A stretch of DNA of 64,000 nt from Hippopus hippopus (GCA_946811185.2 OX328098.1:45075650-45139649), one strand, 5' to 3'. Counted from the first letter of the stretch, positions 31,741 through 42,623 are shown. Program-made: numbers and translations. The notes: generated by a model not told the origin, from the letters alone.

Positions 31741-32189
31741 GAAAATTGAGTTGAACAAGTTCTTTTGGCAGAGTTACCATAGCTTGGCTTGCTCCCCAAT
31801 TATTCAAACTTTCTTCTGCAATGTAATTATAACATATCACACTGTGTGTCCCTGTTTCAGATGCTAGTCCTTGTTTTTGCTGGGACTATCGACATTTAAT
31901 AAATAATTAAATCTTGACCTTTCATCCTGATGTCACATCTGAAGCATCAGGAGCAACTAACATCTTATCACAATGCAAGAAATGGATAAATTTCATCATG
32001 AATAGTACCAGTAATTTTAAATCATGTTATAATTCAAAAATCTGAAAGTATCGCCACAGCTATGTATACACACCAAGTATGAGCATTGCACATTTATTGC
32101 AGTCTGATAGAAACATGCATGTATGTCCACTAAGGGATGCAAGATTGACCTTGACTTGCAAAGAGTTCACCATAGAGCCCTGAGTATAG

Positions 32190-32352
32190 CATACATACCT
32201 TTAAAAACCAGTCCAGATCAAGATCAGACTGCACAGAATATGCAATCTGATATAAGATCTACACTGTCCACTGCTCTTTGCATGTTCTGGCCAGAACAAC
32301 CTTGAAATTGGGATGTATTGGCTGTTTTTCCTAGATGAAAAGGTTTGTTCCA
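32190..32352 (+). mobile_element. HP2 element, partial
   Basis: CCAGTCCAGATCAAGATCAG and AATCTGATATAAGATCTACA form the core palindrome; terminal parts are weak. Confidence 0.55.
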
Positions 32353-32569
32353 TTAACCCTTTATAGGCTGCTAAGCACAACTCACTGACCTTTTGTGGAC
32401 ACTGTAGATCAAGATCAGACTGCACAGGATGTGCAGTCTGATCTTGAATCTACACTGTCATATAAGGATATGTTTTCCCAAAAAAATTACATTTGAAAAA
32501 GCAAAGTTTTGGTTTTATACTATCGGCTTAAATGTTTCATTTCAGTTTTTTTAGCAGGATAAGGGTTAA
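32353..32569 (+). mobile_element. HP2 element, well preserved and TTAA-flanked
   Basis: TTAACCCTTTATAGGCTGCT at the left, TTAGCAGGATAAGGGTTAA at the right. The core has TAGATCAAGATCAGACTGCA and its reverse complement around AGGATG. TTAA lies at 32353-32356 and 32566-32569. Confidence 0.85.
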
Positions 32570-32599
32570 CCATTGAGTATATGTTATACTTACATGTAC

Positions 32600-32689
32600 C
32601 TTGACCGAGCATTATTTTCATTGGAAATGTCTTCTAGCTTTCTCCTCTTATCAACTACATTATCTAGGATTGCACTGCTAGAAAAAGAC
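32600..32689 (-). CDS. Unrecognised minus-strand gene, 90-bp exon
   Basis: Minus strand: CATCATTTTAG acceptor, one codon-completing base, then SFSSSAILDNVVDKRRKLED and ISNENNARS, ending TCAAG|GTACATG. Phases match the exons at 34135 and 30363. KRRK is a possible nuclear localisation signal. Confidence 0.7.
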
Positions 32690-32734
32690 CTAAAATGATG
32701 CAAAGTTTAGAAAGCAGTAAAATTTCATGCTGTT

Positions 32735-32850
32735 TCTGAGGGCCAAGATCAGACTGTCTTTTACAGGCAGTATAGTTCAAGACCAAACTGCATGTTCTGT
32801 ATGCCATTTTGTGACATTCTGGCAGGAAGGCTAATGAAACTGAAACTTGT
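32735..32850 (+). mobile_element. HP2 remnant
   Basis: GCAGTATAGTTCAAGACCAA and ACTGCATGTTCTGTATGCCA are decayed HP2 core sequence. Confidence 0.35.
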
Positions 32851-33253
32851 AATTAGCTTCTTTTGCAATGTGTGATAAACAACAATCAAATTTTTCTCAG
32901 CATTTTTTTCTGTTTGTTTCATTTTGTTTTCCCCAACTTAGGGTCAACAGTCACATCCTTGTAATTTTTACCTACAACATATAAACTTACTTCCCCTCCC
33001 CCCCCTAAATCTTTAGTCAAAATCTGGTTTAATTCCCTTTTAAAAAAGAAGCGGGTGGAAAGTCGAAAAAACCAGACAGTGGATCTAAGATCAGACTTAC
33101 AAACATGCTCTATCATATTGATCACGTGACCTAAATAACTGATTATCAGCATATGATTGGGTCAGCAGTTTCTTTAAAGATTTTTGAAACCTTAAACCCT
33201 TAAATCTACAAAAAGCTCCAACAACCTATTTATGGCATAGACAGAAGCAATTC

Positions 33254-33495
33254 TACTTTTTACCAGACGACAAAATTTTTACACTCTTCCATAATGAAAG
33301 CTTATGGACACACTCAAAAATGATGGCTTAAATGATGGTATTTGTCTTTGAAAAGTTAAAAAAAAAAAAACGTGCGGTGAAATAGATAATGCTGGTTACA
33401 AGAATTTCTTAAGTTCTTTTCCACCAATGCAATGTTTTCAAAAGCCTTTTTCCTCAAGGTCATTAAAACAATGGGATTGCTTGGAAAATTGTTAA
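33254..33495 (+). mobile_element. HP1 hairpin MITE, diverged
   Basis: CTTTTTACCAGACGACAAAA left end and GGAAAATTGTTAA right end; the core is interrupted by an A-run at 33359-33371. Confidence 0.65.
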
Positions 33496-33572
33496 ATGAT
33501 TTTGAACTCATAGATAATTTGTGTGCAGCTTAATTCAAACTAATGCAGCTCTAAAAGAAGGGGACATTGCTT

Positions 33573-33800
33573 CATCCTTTACCATGTAGGATGAAATCCA
33601 AGGCTGGTCCATAACAAAAACATTTGCAAACAACATTGAAAATATAGCTCAAATATTGAGGTTTGTCTTTCAGCGGTAAGAAAACATTATGGGAAAAGGA
33701 GAAAATGCTTGTAACGAGAATTTTTTCCTTTTCCCGTGACATGATTTTAAAATCTTTATTCATCATGGTCATTAAAACTCCGGACTGTTTAGTGGCTGGT
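33573..33800 (+). mobile_element. HP1 hairpin MITE
   Basis: CATCCTTTACCATGTAGGAT left end, GGGAAAAGGAGAAAATGCTT core, right end decayed. Confidence 0.65.
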
Positions 33801-33879
33801 TTAAAATATTATTTGTGGACCATGACATGTCAAAAATGCTGGGAACTAACCCCTCACACAAGCTGCTGACCACTATGCA

Positions 33880-34098
33880 CACACTTTACCAAAATTTAAA
33901 AAATTTTAGACGCGTCCAAATTCAAACCGTTTGCATAAGACAAGACAAATGCAACTCTAAAACTTAAATTTGTTTTTGAAGGGATAGAAAACATTGTGGG
34001 AAAAGGAGAAAATGCTTGTTACCAGCATTTTCTCCTCTTCTCACCATGTTTTCAAAAGCATGGGTCGTTAAAACTTGGATTGTGTGTTAAAGTGTTAA
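33880..34098 (+). mobile_element. HP1 hairpin MITE
   Basis: CACACTTTACCAAAATTT left end, GGGAAAAGGAGAAAATGCTT and AGCATTTTCTCCTCTTCT arms, GTTAAAGTGTTAA right end. Together with the two preceding copies it forms a cluster in one intron. Confidence 0.75.
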
Positions 34099-34134
34099 AC
34101 TTTTTGGGCTGAGCTAAAATTCAGTACTTATTAC

Positions 34135-34186
34135 CTTCTGCTGTCATCCTTTTTACTTTCCTGGTTCTCCTTTACTTCTTCAGGCT
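34135..34186 (-). CDS. Unrecognised minus-strand gene, 52-bp exon
   Basis: Minus strand: GTCTTCACAG acceptor, two codon-completing bases, then PEEVKENQESKKDDSR and AGAAG|GTAATA donor. The outgoing phase matches 32600-32689. The incoming phase does not match the next upstream exon (34972-35019), so an exon is missing between them; a 19-nt candidate at about 34783-34801 (donor GTACATG) would repair the phase if the acceptor moved two bases, but this is speculative. Confidence 0.55.
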
Positions 34187-34309
34187 CTGTGAAGACATTG
34201 ATAATATACCTAATTTACAAAAGACCTAAATGATTTGAATACAAGAAAGTCCATGTGATCAATTCAGATTGTAATGCTTTTCTTTACAAGCCACATGTAA
34301 TACTAACAA

Positions 34310-34640
34310 GAGCACTGCACGTGGGTGCCAAAGCTTGGCTGTATTGCCTTTACAAAAAGATTGATCTTTAGTGGAAATTATACGTTGAAAAGGAGCATAA
34401 CTGTGTCTGAAATAGTTTGATAGTTACAGTTACCTACCATACCGGTATAATGGGTTCCTCTTTTGGTAATTAAGAACTAGTTTGAGTTTGAATTAAATAT
34501 CTTCATATTACAGAGATATTCTACAATGTCAAAGTTTTTGCAAGACGCCACCACCACCAACGACAGCGCTATTACAAAACCTTGACATTTTCTTCAAAAA
34601 CAGCCAAGCTAACAAAAACTATTACAAAGTTGCACGGCCT
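34310..34640 (-). repeat. Dispersed repeat related to 23850-24125
   Basis: AACAAGAGCACTGCACGTGG and GTGCCAAAGCTTGGCTG at the left and TTACAAAACCTTGACATTTT at the right mirror the 23.9-kb copy in reverse. Confidence 0.5.
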
Positions 34641-34971
34641 AAACCCTTAAAGCGCAGAAAAATAGCATCGAAAACTTATCAAAAAAAGAAGTGATTGCTT
34701 TTAACATGAACATTTTACAGGGGAATACTTTAATTTTTTTTGGTCAAAAATTCAAATTGCCTGTATAAGGCTGATAAATACATGTACCTCATAGAAGTAG
34801 TTTTTTCTTAGAAATGGGACTGGATGGTTACAATAATAAAGATGGCTATTTCAGCATTCAAGTAACATGACTGTTGTTTTGCAATCAGTAATTGTCCATT
34901 TTTGGTATCTGAAGGAAAGCATCTTTGGTATTAAATTGGCTCAGCAATCTTCACAATATTCCAAAATGTAC

Positions 34972-35019
34972 CTTTCGTTTTCAGCAGCTTTCTTCTTCTG
35001 TTCTTCATATTTCTCTTTG
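34972..35019 (-). CDS. Probable upstream exon of the minus-strand gene (48 bp)
   Basis: Minus strand: TTATTTGATACAG acceptor, then KEKYEEQKKKAAENE in the most protein-like frame, and GAAAG|GTACAT donor. The charged heptad-like pattern suggests a coiled coil. The phase conflict with the next exon lowers confidence. Further upstream exons and the promoter were not found. Confidence 0.45.
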
Positions 35020-35816
35020 CTGTATCAAATAAACAGTTCTTTCAACCCAAAGTCGATACAAATTATTTTGGTCTTTTCTTGACCTAACAAAAATTTTCGC
35101 TTCACAAAGTCTATTTGCCTTGGTCATGCTAAATAAGCTGGTTAGTTCTGTCATTTCTTGAAACATTTGACCTATTTTGCAGGTCTTGCAGTTACATGTC
35201 AATTTCACAAACTTTATCAAAAATACACTATTCAAGAGTGAAACTTTGTCATAATATTTGCCATACTATAGTAAAACAAAATATTTCTATAGCCAAATCA
35301 TGTGCCACAAAGGCCTTGATTTCAGCTAGATCTATTGACCATAGCAGATCTGAATTTTAACTCACTTAACTCTGTACCAAGTGTTGTTCCAAGGCCAAAA
35401 ATACTGGGGGACACCAGTGTCCCCCTGGATAAAATCTTAGGGGACATTCTGTAAAACAGAGGGACAAAGACCACTTCAAATAAAGTTGACTTCATGCCTG
35501 TAAAGTATAGTTGTATGCATATTACTACAACCCTCATTGCAAACAAATGGCTTGAAAGTTTCAAAGCAGACTCGCAACAAACCTGACAGATACCCATTGG
35601 AATCATCCACTCATAACCGTGTAAATTTGCCCGGCTAGTCCCGAAATTTCCTACTTTTCTGTTTGGACTTAAAGCAAGATTTATTTTGAGAGCTCTACTT
35701 TGGTTATTGTTGTTGATGTTTGTCAAATTTGCCCACTTTACTTTCCTAACTTAGGAAATTCGGAGCTGACGACATTTACACGCCAAAATGCCTATAGACT
35801 GCTTAACAAAATATTG
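35020..35816. other. No gene recognised
   Basis: A 134-codon minus-strand frame at 35322-35726 lacks splice or domain support. CCAGTGTCCCCCTGG-type sequence occurs near 35415. Confidence 0.4.
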
Positions 35817-36045
35817 TTAACCCTTTACCACACGGCAAAATTTAAGACCTATCCAAATTGAAAGCATTTGCAGACGACAATTTCATAGTGGCTCAAATGA
35901 CGCAACTTTTCTTTGATAGGGTAGAAAACTTTTTGGGAAAAGGAGAAAATGCTGGTTACCAGCATTTTCTCCTTTTCCCACAATGTTTTCAAAAGGCCTC
36001 TTTTTCACGGGCGTTAAAAGGCGTCATTGTGTGGTAAAGGGTTAA
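35817..36045 (+). mobile_element. HP1 hairpin MITE, reference copy with TTAA target duplication
   Basis: TTAA at 35817-35820 and 36042-36045 flank a 221-bp element with 13-bp termini CCCTTTACCACAC and GTGTGGTAAAGGG. The centre (35935-35979) is a perfect palindrome, 22-bp arms around one base, starting GGGAAAAGGAGAAAATGCTG. A TTAA target and CCCTTT ends fit a piggyBac-type non-autonomous element. No ORF. Confidence 0.9.
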
Positions 36046-36367
36046 ATGCTACACAACAACAATTTGAAAAAATCGAAACGCAGTGTAGTAATTTTACATA
36101 CCCCTTCAGACTGGTCACCAGTATTGTGCTCAACAGTACTCGACAACCAGAGGAAAAAATGTGACACAGTCTACGATAGGCACACTCTCCACTATAGAAC
36201 AGAACAGAATGGAGTAATGGACTGCATAATATTGGACAATGGAGTGAGAAAATTAACAACTTGAGTGCGCCCGATGTGAGACTTACGGCCTGCGCTACTG
36301 TATTTTTTGGGGGACATTTTCAAAAATATTGCAGGAATCCCGTGATGGTGCAGCCTAAGAACAAAAC

Positions 36368-36563
36368 TGTTTACCTGATGACTTTTTTGGATTGAAAGCA
36401 TTTCCAGACAACAAATTAAATGTGGATTAAATGAAATTATTTATTTCAAAGTATTGTAGGAAAGGGTGAAAATGTTACAAGCATTTTCTCGTTTTCTGTA
36501 AATGTTTTCAAAAGCCTTCTACTTTAGGGTTGTTAGAATTCAAGAGTGTTTGTCAAATATTAA
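36368..36563 (+). mobile_element. HP1 hairpin MITE, diverged
   Basis: GTTTACCTGATGAC left end, short core (GTGAAAATGTTACAAGCATT), right end TTTGTCAAATATTAA. Confidence 0.55.
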
Positions 36564-36707
36564 ACGCTTTTAATACACTTGAAAATGGGAGTCAGGGATA
36601 GATTGCGTGTTCAGTCTTCAAAGCTTTGAAAACAAATCAGTGAAAACAGTGCAGCTGAACTCCGGAGACGAATGTTAGGAAAGAAGAATGGGAAGGTATA
36701 CGATGCT

Positions 36708-37472
36708 GTCTGGTAATCTTGCGCACCTAAGCAAACGACTGTTTACTTATGACACTAAAAGCAGTTGCTAAATCCCCACAGCCTTTTATCTATTTATAGA
36801 AATATTTTATCTAGATTATGACTCAAGATAGTTATGGAAAGATTCCCCGAACAACATAAACTTTCAAGAAGTAAACACTAACCATGAGGTTTTATCCGGC
36901 ATACAATTGTCCGGTGATCTTGCGCACCTATATTAAATGACATCAATGCAAAGGATTTCTAAAGTATTTGTGGCCCATACAATGAACAATCGTAGAACAG
37001 AAATAATTATGCTCGATTTGGGCCTCTGATTCAGAACTTTGATTAAATGGCGGCAAATAGGAAATGAATTTGTCGTGTGATAAAAGTTGCATGTAAATAA
37101 GGAAAATAATAATAAATCTGTTCCTTAATACCTTATAAAGTTGTAAAATATGTGTTTAATTGATTCATCTTTGTGATAAGACTTCAATTACTCGTTTAAT
37201 TGACAGATAAAAAGTGTTACAGCCAGCCTCATAGGGAATTGGGTCATAGTGCATGTTTATGAATAGTTTATCAGGATGATGTCATAGACAAACTTTAGAC
37301 ACTCTCAGGTACAAAATTTAGCTATTGTTACTTTCTGAAGGTTTCTCTGTTATTCCAAAATCCTATGGTCTAAGAAACACTGCAGAAACGGGTAGAATTC
37401 ATTAAACAAACTCGCGCAACAGGAATCTACCGAAGTGCGCAAGATTACCGGACGCGCAAGATTACCGGACAC
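36708..37472. mobile_element. Element bounded by inverted GTCCGGTAATCTTGCGC repeats
   Basis: GTCTGGTAATCTTGCGCACC at 36708-36727 and TGTCCGGTGATCTTGCGCAC at 36908-36927 face two tandem inverted copies at 37435-37453 and 37454-37472 (GCGCAAGATTACCGGAC). The 765 bp between the ends has no ORF. Confidence 0.6.
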
Positions 37473-37732
37473 GACAGTATAAAAATTTACTAAATGATAA
37501 AATCAGATATATATTTACTAGAAAGAAAGGTTTCTGTGCAATTTCTGTGGGTATTTATTTCATGAAACTTTGTACACTCACCAAAACACAGCCACGAAAT
37601 GATCTACCTAGATACCTAGCCTAGAATCGAATTCAAAATCTTCGCAGACGAAACACTTTATCGTCCATTTTGGTTTAACATTTCGTCCTAAAACAATTCG
37701 CAACTTATCTAGCTCGTCACCCGCTACTTATT

Positions 37733-37955
37733 CAACTCTTTACCAGGCGCAAAAATTCTAGACTTGTCCAAATTCAAAGCATTTGCGGACGTCACATTAG
37801 AATTGATTTTTTTTTTTTTTTTTTGATTATAAAAGATTTGGGGAAAAAGAGGAAAAGCTGGTTAATCTGGAGTATTTTCTCCTTTTCCCACAACGCTTCC
37901 AAAAGGCCTCGTTCTAATGATCGTCAAAACACGGGATTGTGTGGTGAAGGCTTAA
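37733..37955 (+). mobile_element. HP1 hairpin MITE with internal T-run
   Basis: AACTCTTTACCAGGCGCAAA left end, an 18-base T-run at 37809, core GAGGAAAAGCTGG and TATTTTCTCCTTTTCCCACA, right end GTGTGGTGAAGGCTTAA. Confidence 0.7.
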
Positions 37956-38172
37956 ATGCAACTGATACTTGGTTTTAAAGTAGGGTTGTAACGTTAGTGA
38001 AAAATCATAGACTTTCCGTTTTGTTTGTCCATCATGCCAGAATAAAGTGTCTCATAAGTCAGATCAAGATCAGACTGCAAAGAACCTTAAAAATCTTATT
38101 TATTGTCTGGTATTTCATTGGGCACTAAATATGAAGCGTAAACTTCGATTTTTATTTGTTCGACACTTTTTT

Positions 38173-40047
38173 AGCTCACCTGAGCACGAAGTGCTCAAGG
38201 TGAGCTTTTGTGATCGTGCTGTGACCGTCGTCTGTCGTGCGTCGTCCGTCGTCCGTCGTGCGTCGTCCGTCGTGCGACGTGCGTCGTGCATCGTCAACTT
38301 TTACCTTGTGTACGCTCTAGAGGCCACATTTTCAGTCTGATACTCATGAAACTTGGTCAGAATGTTTGTCTTGATGATATCTCGGACGAGTTCGAAAATG
38401 GGTCATGTCGGGTCAAAAACTAGGTCACTAGGTCAAATCTTAGAAAAACCTTGTGTACGCTCTAGAGGACACATTTTCAGTCCAAAACTCTTGAAAAGTT
38501 GTCAGAATGTTTGTCTTGATAATATCTCAAACGAGATCGAAATGAGTCATGTCGGGTCAAAAACTAGGTCACTAGGTCAAATCTTTTAAAAACCATTGAG
38601 TACGCTCTAAAGGCCACATTTTCAGTCCAAAACTCTTGAAAGTTTGTCAGAATGTTTGTCTTGATGATATCTCGGACGAGTTCGAAAATGGGTCATGTAG
38701 AGTCAAAAACTAGGTCACCAGGTCAAATCGTAGAAAAACCTTGTGTACGCTCTAGAGTCCACATTTTCTGTCTGGTACTCATGAAACTTGGTCAGAATGT
38801 TTGTCTTGATGATATCTCAGACGAGATCGAAAATGGTTCATGTCGGGTCAAAAACTAGGTCACTAGGTCAAATCATAGAAAAACCCTTGTGTACGCTCTA
38901 GAGGCAACATTTTCAGTCCAAAACTCTTGAAAAGTTGTCAGAATGTTTGTCTTGATGATATCTCGGACGAGTTCGAAAATTGGTCATGTCGGGTCAAAAA
39001 CTAGGTCACTAGGTCAAATCATAGAAAAACCCTTGTGTACTCTCTAGAGGCCACATTTTCAGTCCAAAACTCTTGAAAAGTTGTCAGAATGTTTGTCTTG
39101 ATGACATCTCGGACGACTTCGAAATGAGTCATGTCGGGTCAAAAACTAGGTCACTGGGTCAAATCTTAGAAAAACCTTGTGCACGGTCTAGAGGCCACAT
39201 TTTCAGTCCAAAACTCTTGAAAGTTTGTCAGAATGTTTGTCTTGATAATATCTCAAACGAGATCGAAAATGGTTCATGTCGGGTCAAAAACTAAGTCACT
39301 AGGTCAAATCGTAGAAAAACCTTGTTTACGCTCTAGAGGCCACATTTTCAGTCTGATACTCATGAAACTTGGTCAGAATGTTTGTCTTGATGATATCTCG
39401 CACGAGTTCGAAAATGGTTCATGTCGGGTCAAAAACTAGGTCACTAGGTCAAATCATAGAAAAACCCTTGTGTACTCTCTAGAGGCCACATTTTCAGTCC
39501 AAAACTCTTGAAAAGTTGTCAGAATGTTTGTCTTGATGACATCTCGGACGACTTTGAAATGAGTCATGTCGGGTCAAAAACTAGGTCACTAGGTCAAATC
39601 GTAGAAAAACTTTGTGTACGCTCTAGAGGCCACATTTTCAGTCCAAAACTCTTGAAAGTTGGTCAGAATGTTTGTCTTGATATCTCAAACGAGATCGAAA
39701 ATGGGTCATGTCGGGTCAAAAACTAAGTCACTAGGTCAAATCGTAGAAAAACCTTGTTTACGCTCTAGAGGCCACATTTTCAGTCTGATACTCATGAAAC
39801 TTGGTCAGAATGTTTGTCTTGATGATATCTACGATGGAAAAATGGGCTATGTTTGGCTAAAAAGTAAGTCACTGAGAGAAATTCTAGAAAAAGCTTGTGT
39901 ACAAGCTAAAAGCCAAATTTTCAGTCCAATAACTATGAAAGCTTAATAAAATGTTTGTCATAATATCCTGAAAGAGATTAAAAATGGGTCATGTTTGGTC
40001 AAAAGACTCAGGTGAGCGACTTCAGGGCCATCATGACCCTCTTGTTT
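38173..40047 (+). mobile_element. AGCTCACCTGAGC element with about 12 tandem 145-bp units
   Basis: Starts with the hairpin AGCTCACCTGAGCACGAAGT...GCTCAAGGTGAGCT, then a GTCGTCCGTCGTGCGTC microsatellite (38225-38295). Units of 142-148 bp each contain CGCTCTAGAGGCCACATTTT, CAGAATGTTTGTCTTGATGA and AAAACTAGGTCACTAGGTCA; they start near 38309, 38449, 38594, 38741, 38886, 39034, 39176, 39321, 39467, 39612, 39756 and 39894. The end is CAGGTGAGCGACTTCAGGGC, CATCATGACCCTCTTGTTT. Alternating unit types suggest dimeric expansion. Short ORFs here are only the repeat read in frame. Confidence 0.85.
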
Positions 40048-40272
40048 TTTATAGACAAAAACAAACTAAAGAAAGCTTTAAATTTCTTTTTTTAAAAGCT
40101 TTTCAGCCAGGTCCATTGGAAATTGAGAGCCGTGACCACTCGACAACATACCATAAAAATTCAATAACAATAAGCAAACAAAAAAAAAAATCGAATTTTC
40201 TTTTACTGGGTGAAAACGATCGTTTTGTTATTTGGCACCGAAGGTTCCTCTATATACATGTAGTTCAGCAGA

Positions 40273-40457
40273 TAACTTTTTGCCTGACAACAAAAATTTG
40301 ATTAATCGAAATTGAAAGAGACAGATATATGTGGCTCACAAGTTTACAATTGTGTTTGAAAAGGTATCGAATACCAGTTGGCATTTTCATCTTTCCCAAA
40401 TGCTTTATTTCTCAGGATTGTGAAAACGAAGGCTTTATTTTTTTGGTAATTAGTTAC
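40273..40457 (+). mobile_element. HP1 remnant
   Basis: AACTTTTTGCCTGACAACAA left end and CCAGTTGGCATTTTCATCTT core remnant; right end lost. Confidence 0.45.
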
Positions 40458-40526
40458 GGTCTTGATTTGCAAACCAGAAGTTTATTGGTTCGATCTCTAT
40501 CGATTGCTTTGGACGCATGTTGAATA

Positions 40527-40786
40527 AATGACTGCAGGACCACGGCGTTGGACATAGGCCTACGCATAGTCAACTTACTGTTGAAATAAAGGAAACACGT
40601 GAATAGGCAAGATGTAGCCATGCAGAAGTAAGATGCTAGAATGCTAAAATTGCTAGAATGGTGTTTTAACCGTTTTCAACAGCATTTACCTACGCATGGC
40701 AACAGCTTGCCTATTTATACATGTGTTTCCTCTATTTCACCAGTTGGTTGACTTTATGTGTACAACGCCGTGGCTCTGCAGTCATT
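40527..40786. mobile_element. 260-bp palindromic MITE
   Basis: Termini AATGACTGCAGGACCACGGC and CGCCGTGGCTCTGCAGTCATT are inverted; inner blocks GGAAACACGTGAATAGGC and GCCTATTTATACATGTGTTTCC also pair. The arms have diverged moderately. Confidence 0.7.
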
Positions 40787-40880
40787 AAGCAGTCGATGGT
40801 TATTGAACCAAACAAAAAAGTTCTGGTTGCAACATTTTATTATCGTATGTCTACCACTTTTAGCAAGTGGAGCATTATTA

Positions 40881-41022
40881 TTGTACGGTCAGGTTGCAGG
40901 GGACGTGGAAACTTGTTCACGGCTGTGTTGAATCATGTCGTCCCGAGCCGAAGGCGAGGTGACGACATTATTCGCCACAGCTGTGAACAAGTTTCCACGT
41001 CCCCTGCCACCTGACCGTACAA
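40881..41022. mobile_element. 142-bp palindromic MITE
   Basis: TTGTACGGTCAGGTTGCAGG on the left pairs with CCTGCCACCTGACCGTACAA on the right; arms of about 55 bp also share GGAAACTTGTTCAC. The loop holds GAGCCGAAGGCGAGG. Confidence 0.8.
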
Positions 41023-41154
41023 CGAATTTATTATACTGCAAAGTTTTACCATTCCAGCGTGTGTTAAGCGAAATTTCCCTGTTTTATGGTCTTAAAAATT
41101 GAGTACGCTGACGAAATAGAATTTCCTTTCTGACTGCCCCAATTCAATGAAAAC

Positions 41155-41178
41155 TGACGTCACTGGGAACTGACGTCA
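41155..41178. promoter_or_regulatory. Two TGACGTCA (CRE-type) sites 16 bp apart
   Basis: TGACGTCA at 41155-41162 and 41171-41178, in a short direct repeat AACTGACGTCACTG. No gene is visible next to them, so function is doubtful. Confidence 0.3.
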
Positions 41179-41239
41179 CTGAAACCTTGGTAAAACGTGC
41201 ACTTTGGTGCATAATCTTGATGATTTCACTGCGATAAAC

Positions 41240-41369
41240 CACAGGAATTTGACATTCTATAATGAAAATATATGATTAAATATGAAAAAAATACTCCGCT
41301 ATATATATAGGGGAGTATTTTTTTCATATTTAATCACATATTTTCATTATAGAATGACAAATTCCTGTG
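41240..41369. mobile_element. 130-bp palindromic MITE with CACAGG ends and 7-bp direct repeat
   Basis: Arms of 58 bp differ at two positions; the loop is CTATATATATAG-like. The ends CACAGGAATTTG and CAAATTCCTGTG share CACAGG with the element at 754-857. GATAAAC occurs at 41233-41239 and 41370-41376. Confidence 0.8.
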
Positions 41370-41714
41370 GATAAACATTCGTTGTATTTTTATTTAAACA
41401 TGGATTTAAACAACTTCAAGGTAAGTAACTATGTATTTTAATGATTTAAACATTGGCAAAAGTAAACGACCATTAGTTGCCTCAAACGACCATTAGGTTA
41501 TCCTTTTAACGTTATGCACAATGTATGAGGTTTGACACTTCACAATTTGCTTAGTCTACCTATCGACCGATCGACGGCGCCAATTTGGATGTTGTGTTGA
41601 AAGTGTACGTAGGACTGTCATATATACGGGGCTCCCGAAAGGGAAACTGCTTTTACGTGGGTTTTGCTAGTGTACATGATATATATGTTCGGGGCATGTT
41701 ATCCAATCAGATCA

Positions 41715-41995
41715 CGAGAAATTCGTCCGTCACTTAAAATTTCTTTAAACATCTCCCAAACCACTAGGCCAACCGCAACCAAACTTCACAGGAATGTTGC
41801 TTGGGTCAAGGCCTTTCAAAATTGTTCAAGGAGTTGGATTCAAAGCGAAACTCTGGTTGTCATGGTAACGGAAAGGGAAAAATTTGGTAAATCTACAAAA
41901 ATCTTGTTGTCCAAAACCATGTAAAGTCAAGGGCTACCAAATTTTGCTTGAAGCTTCATCTGGTGGACCTCTACCAAGTTTATTCAAATGATGCC
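41715..41995 (+). repeat. Fragment related to the internal repeats of the 22.8-kb element
   Basis: AAATTTCTTTAAACATCTCC, AACCAAACTTCACAGGAATG and CTCTGGTTGTCATGGTAACG match the 22.9-23.4 kb units with divergence. Confidence 0.55.
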
Positions 41996-42111
41996 ACTGG
42001 TGTCAAAACAATAATGTTAAAGTAATACATGTTAAAAATGTTCCTGAGGGATAAACTGTTTGAAAACTCTTGAAAAAGGCAATAGGCGAAATCTGCTTGT
42101 TTGTTTGGTTT

Positions 42112-42362
42112 TGTATCGAGGTTTAACGCCGTTTTAACAGCATAGGTCACATCACGGCGGTCAGTGTACCTACGCATGTGTTTCCTGGCTTTCTGACACC
42201 AGAACTGACACAACTTTCTTTCCAAGTCACTGACTACTTTTCTCACATGCATCTGAGGTGAGAGGAGAAAAATCGCCGAAAAGAAAGTTTGTCTCAAAGG
42301 GTAACGAACTCACAACCACTAGGTCACGAGTTAGATACGCTTACCACTGAGCTACCCGGATG
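42112..42362 (-). mobile_element. tRNA-derived SINE (antisense)
   Basis: On the minus strand the head has GTAGCTCAGTGGTAAGCGTA (A-box) and GTTCGTTACC (B-box) and the tail ends in a degenerate AACGGCGTTAAACC. Plus-strand ATCACGGCGGTCAGTGTACC lies in the body. Confidence 0.65.
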
Positions 42363-42420
42363 GACAATAGACGAAATATTGAACGAACAACGAATTAATT
42401 TATTTCATGGTAAAATAATT

Positions 42421-42623
42421 TAGATTATTCCAAATTTAAAACAGCTTCAGACAACAAATGCGTGTAAAAGATGGCTCGAGTGATGATTTCCGTCTTTAAA
42501 AAGGTAGACGCATTGTAGAAAAATAAGAAAATGTTGGTTATCAGCATTTCTCCCTGTCCTTCAGTGTTTTCTAAAGCTTTCTTCTGCAGGGTCGTTAAAA
42601 TTCAGGACTGGTTAAGACATTAA
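42421..42623 (+). mobile_element. HP1 hairpin MITE, diverged
   Basis: CTTCAGACAACAAATGCGTG left part, TGTTGGTTATCAGCATTTCT core, AAGACATTAA right end. Confidence 0.6.

Noticed and set aside
35322..35726. 134-codon minus-strand ORF
   Set aside because: No recognisable domain, no splice support, and adjoining repeats; it may be chance in AT-rich DNA.
36090..36220. Minus-strand exon after TTCTGTTCTATAG
   Set aside because: Two frames are open and neither shows a convincing donor; likely repeat-derived.
38353..39946. Series of 68-97-codon plus-strand ORFs with NVCLDDIS and NGSCRVKN repeats
   Set aside because: They are the 145-bp noncoding tandem unit read in frame; each ORF breaks at unit differences and there is no start or splice logic.
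38309..39960. CRISPR-like array
   Set aside because: The units are contiguous 145-bp tandem repeats without unique spacers, in an animal genome.
41155..41178. CRE-driven promoter
   Set aside because: Two perfect sites but no downstream gene or TATA box; kept only as a low-confidence site.
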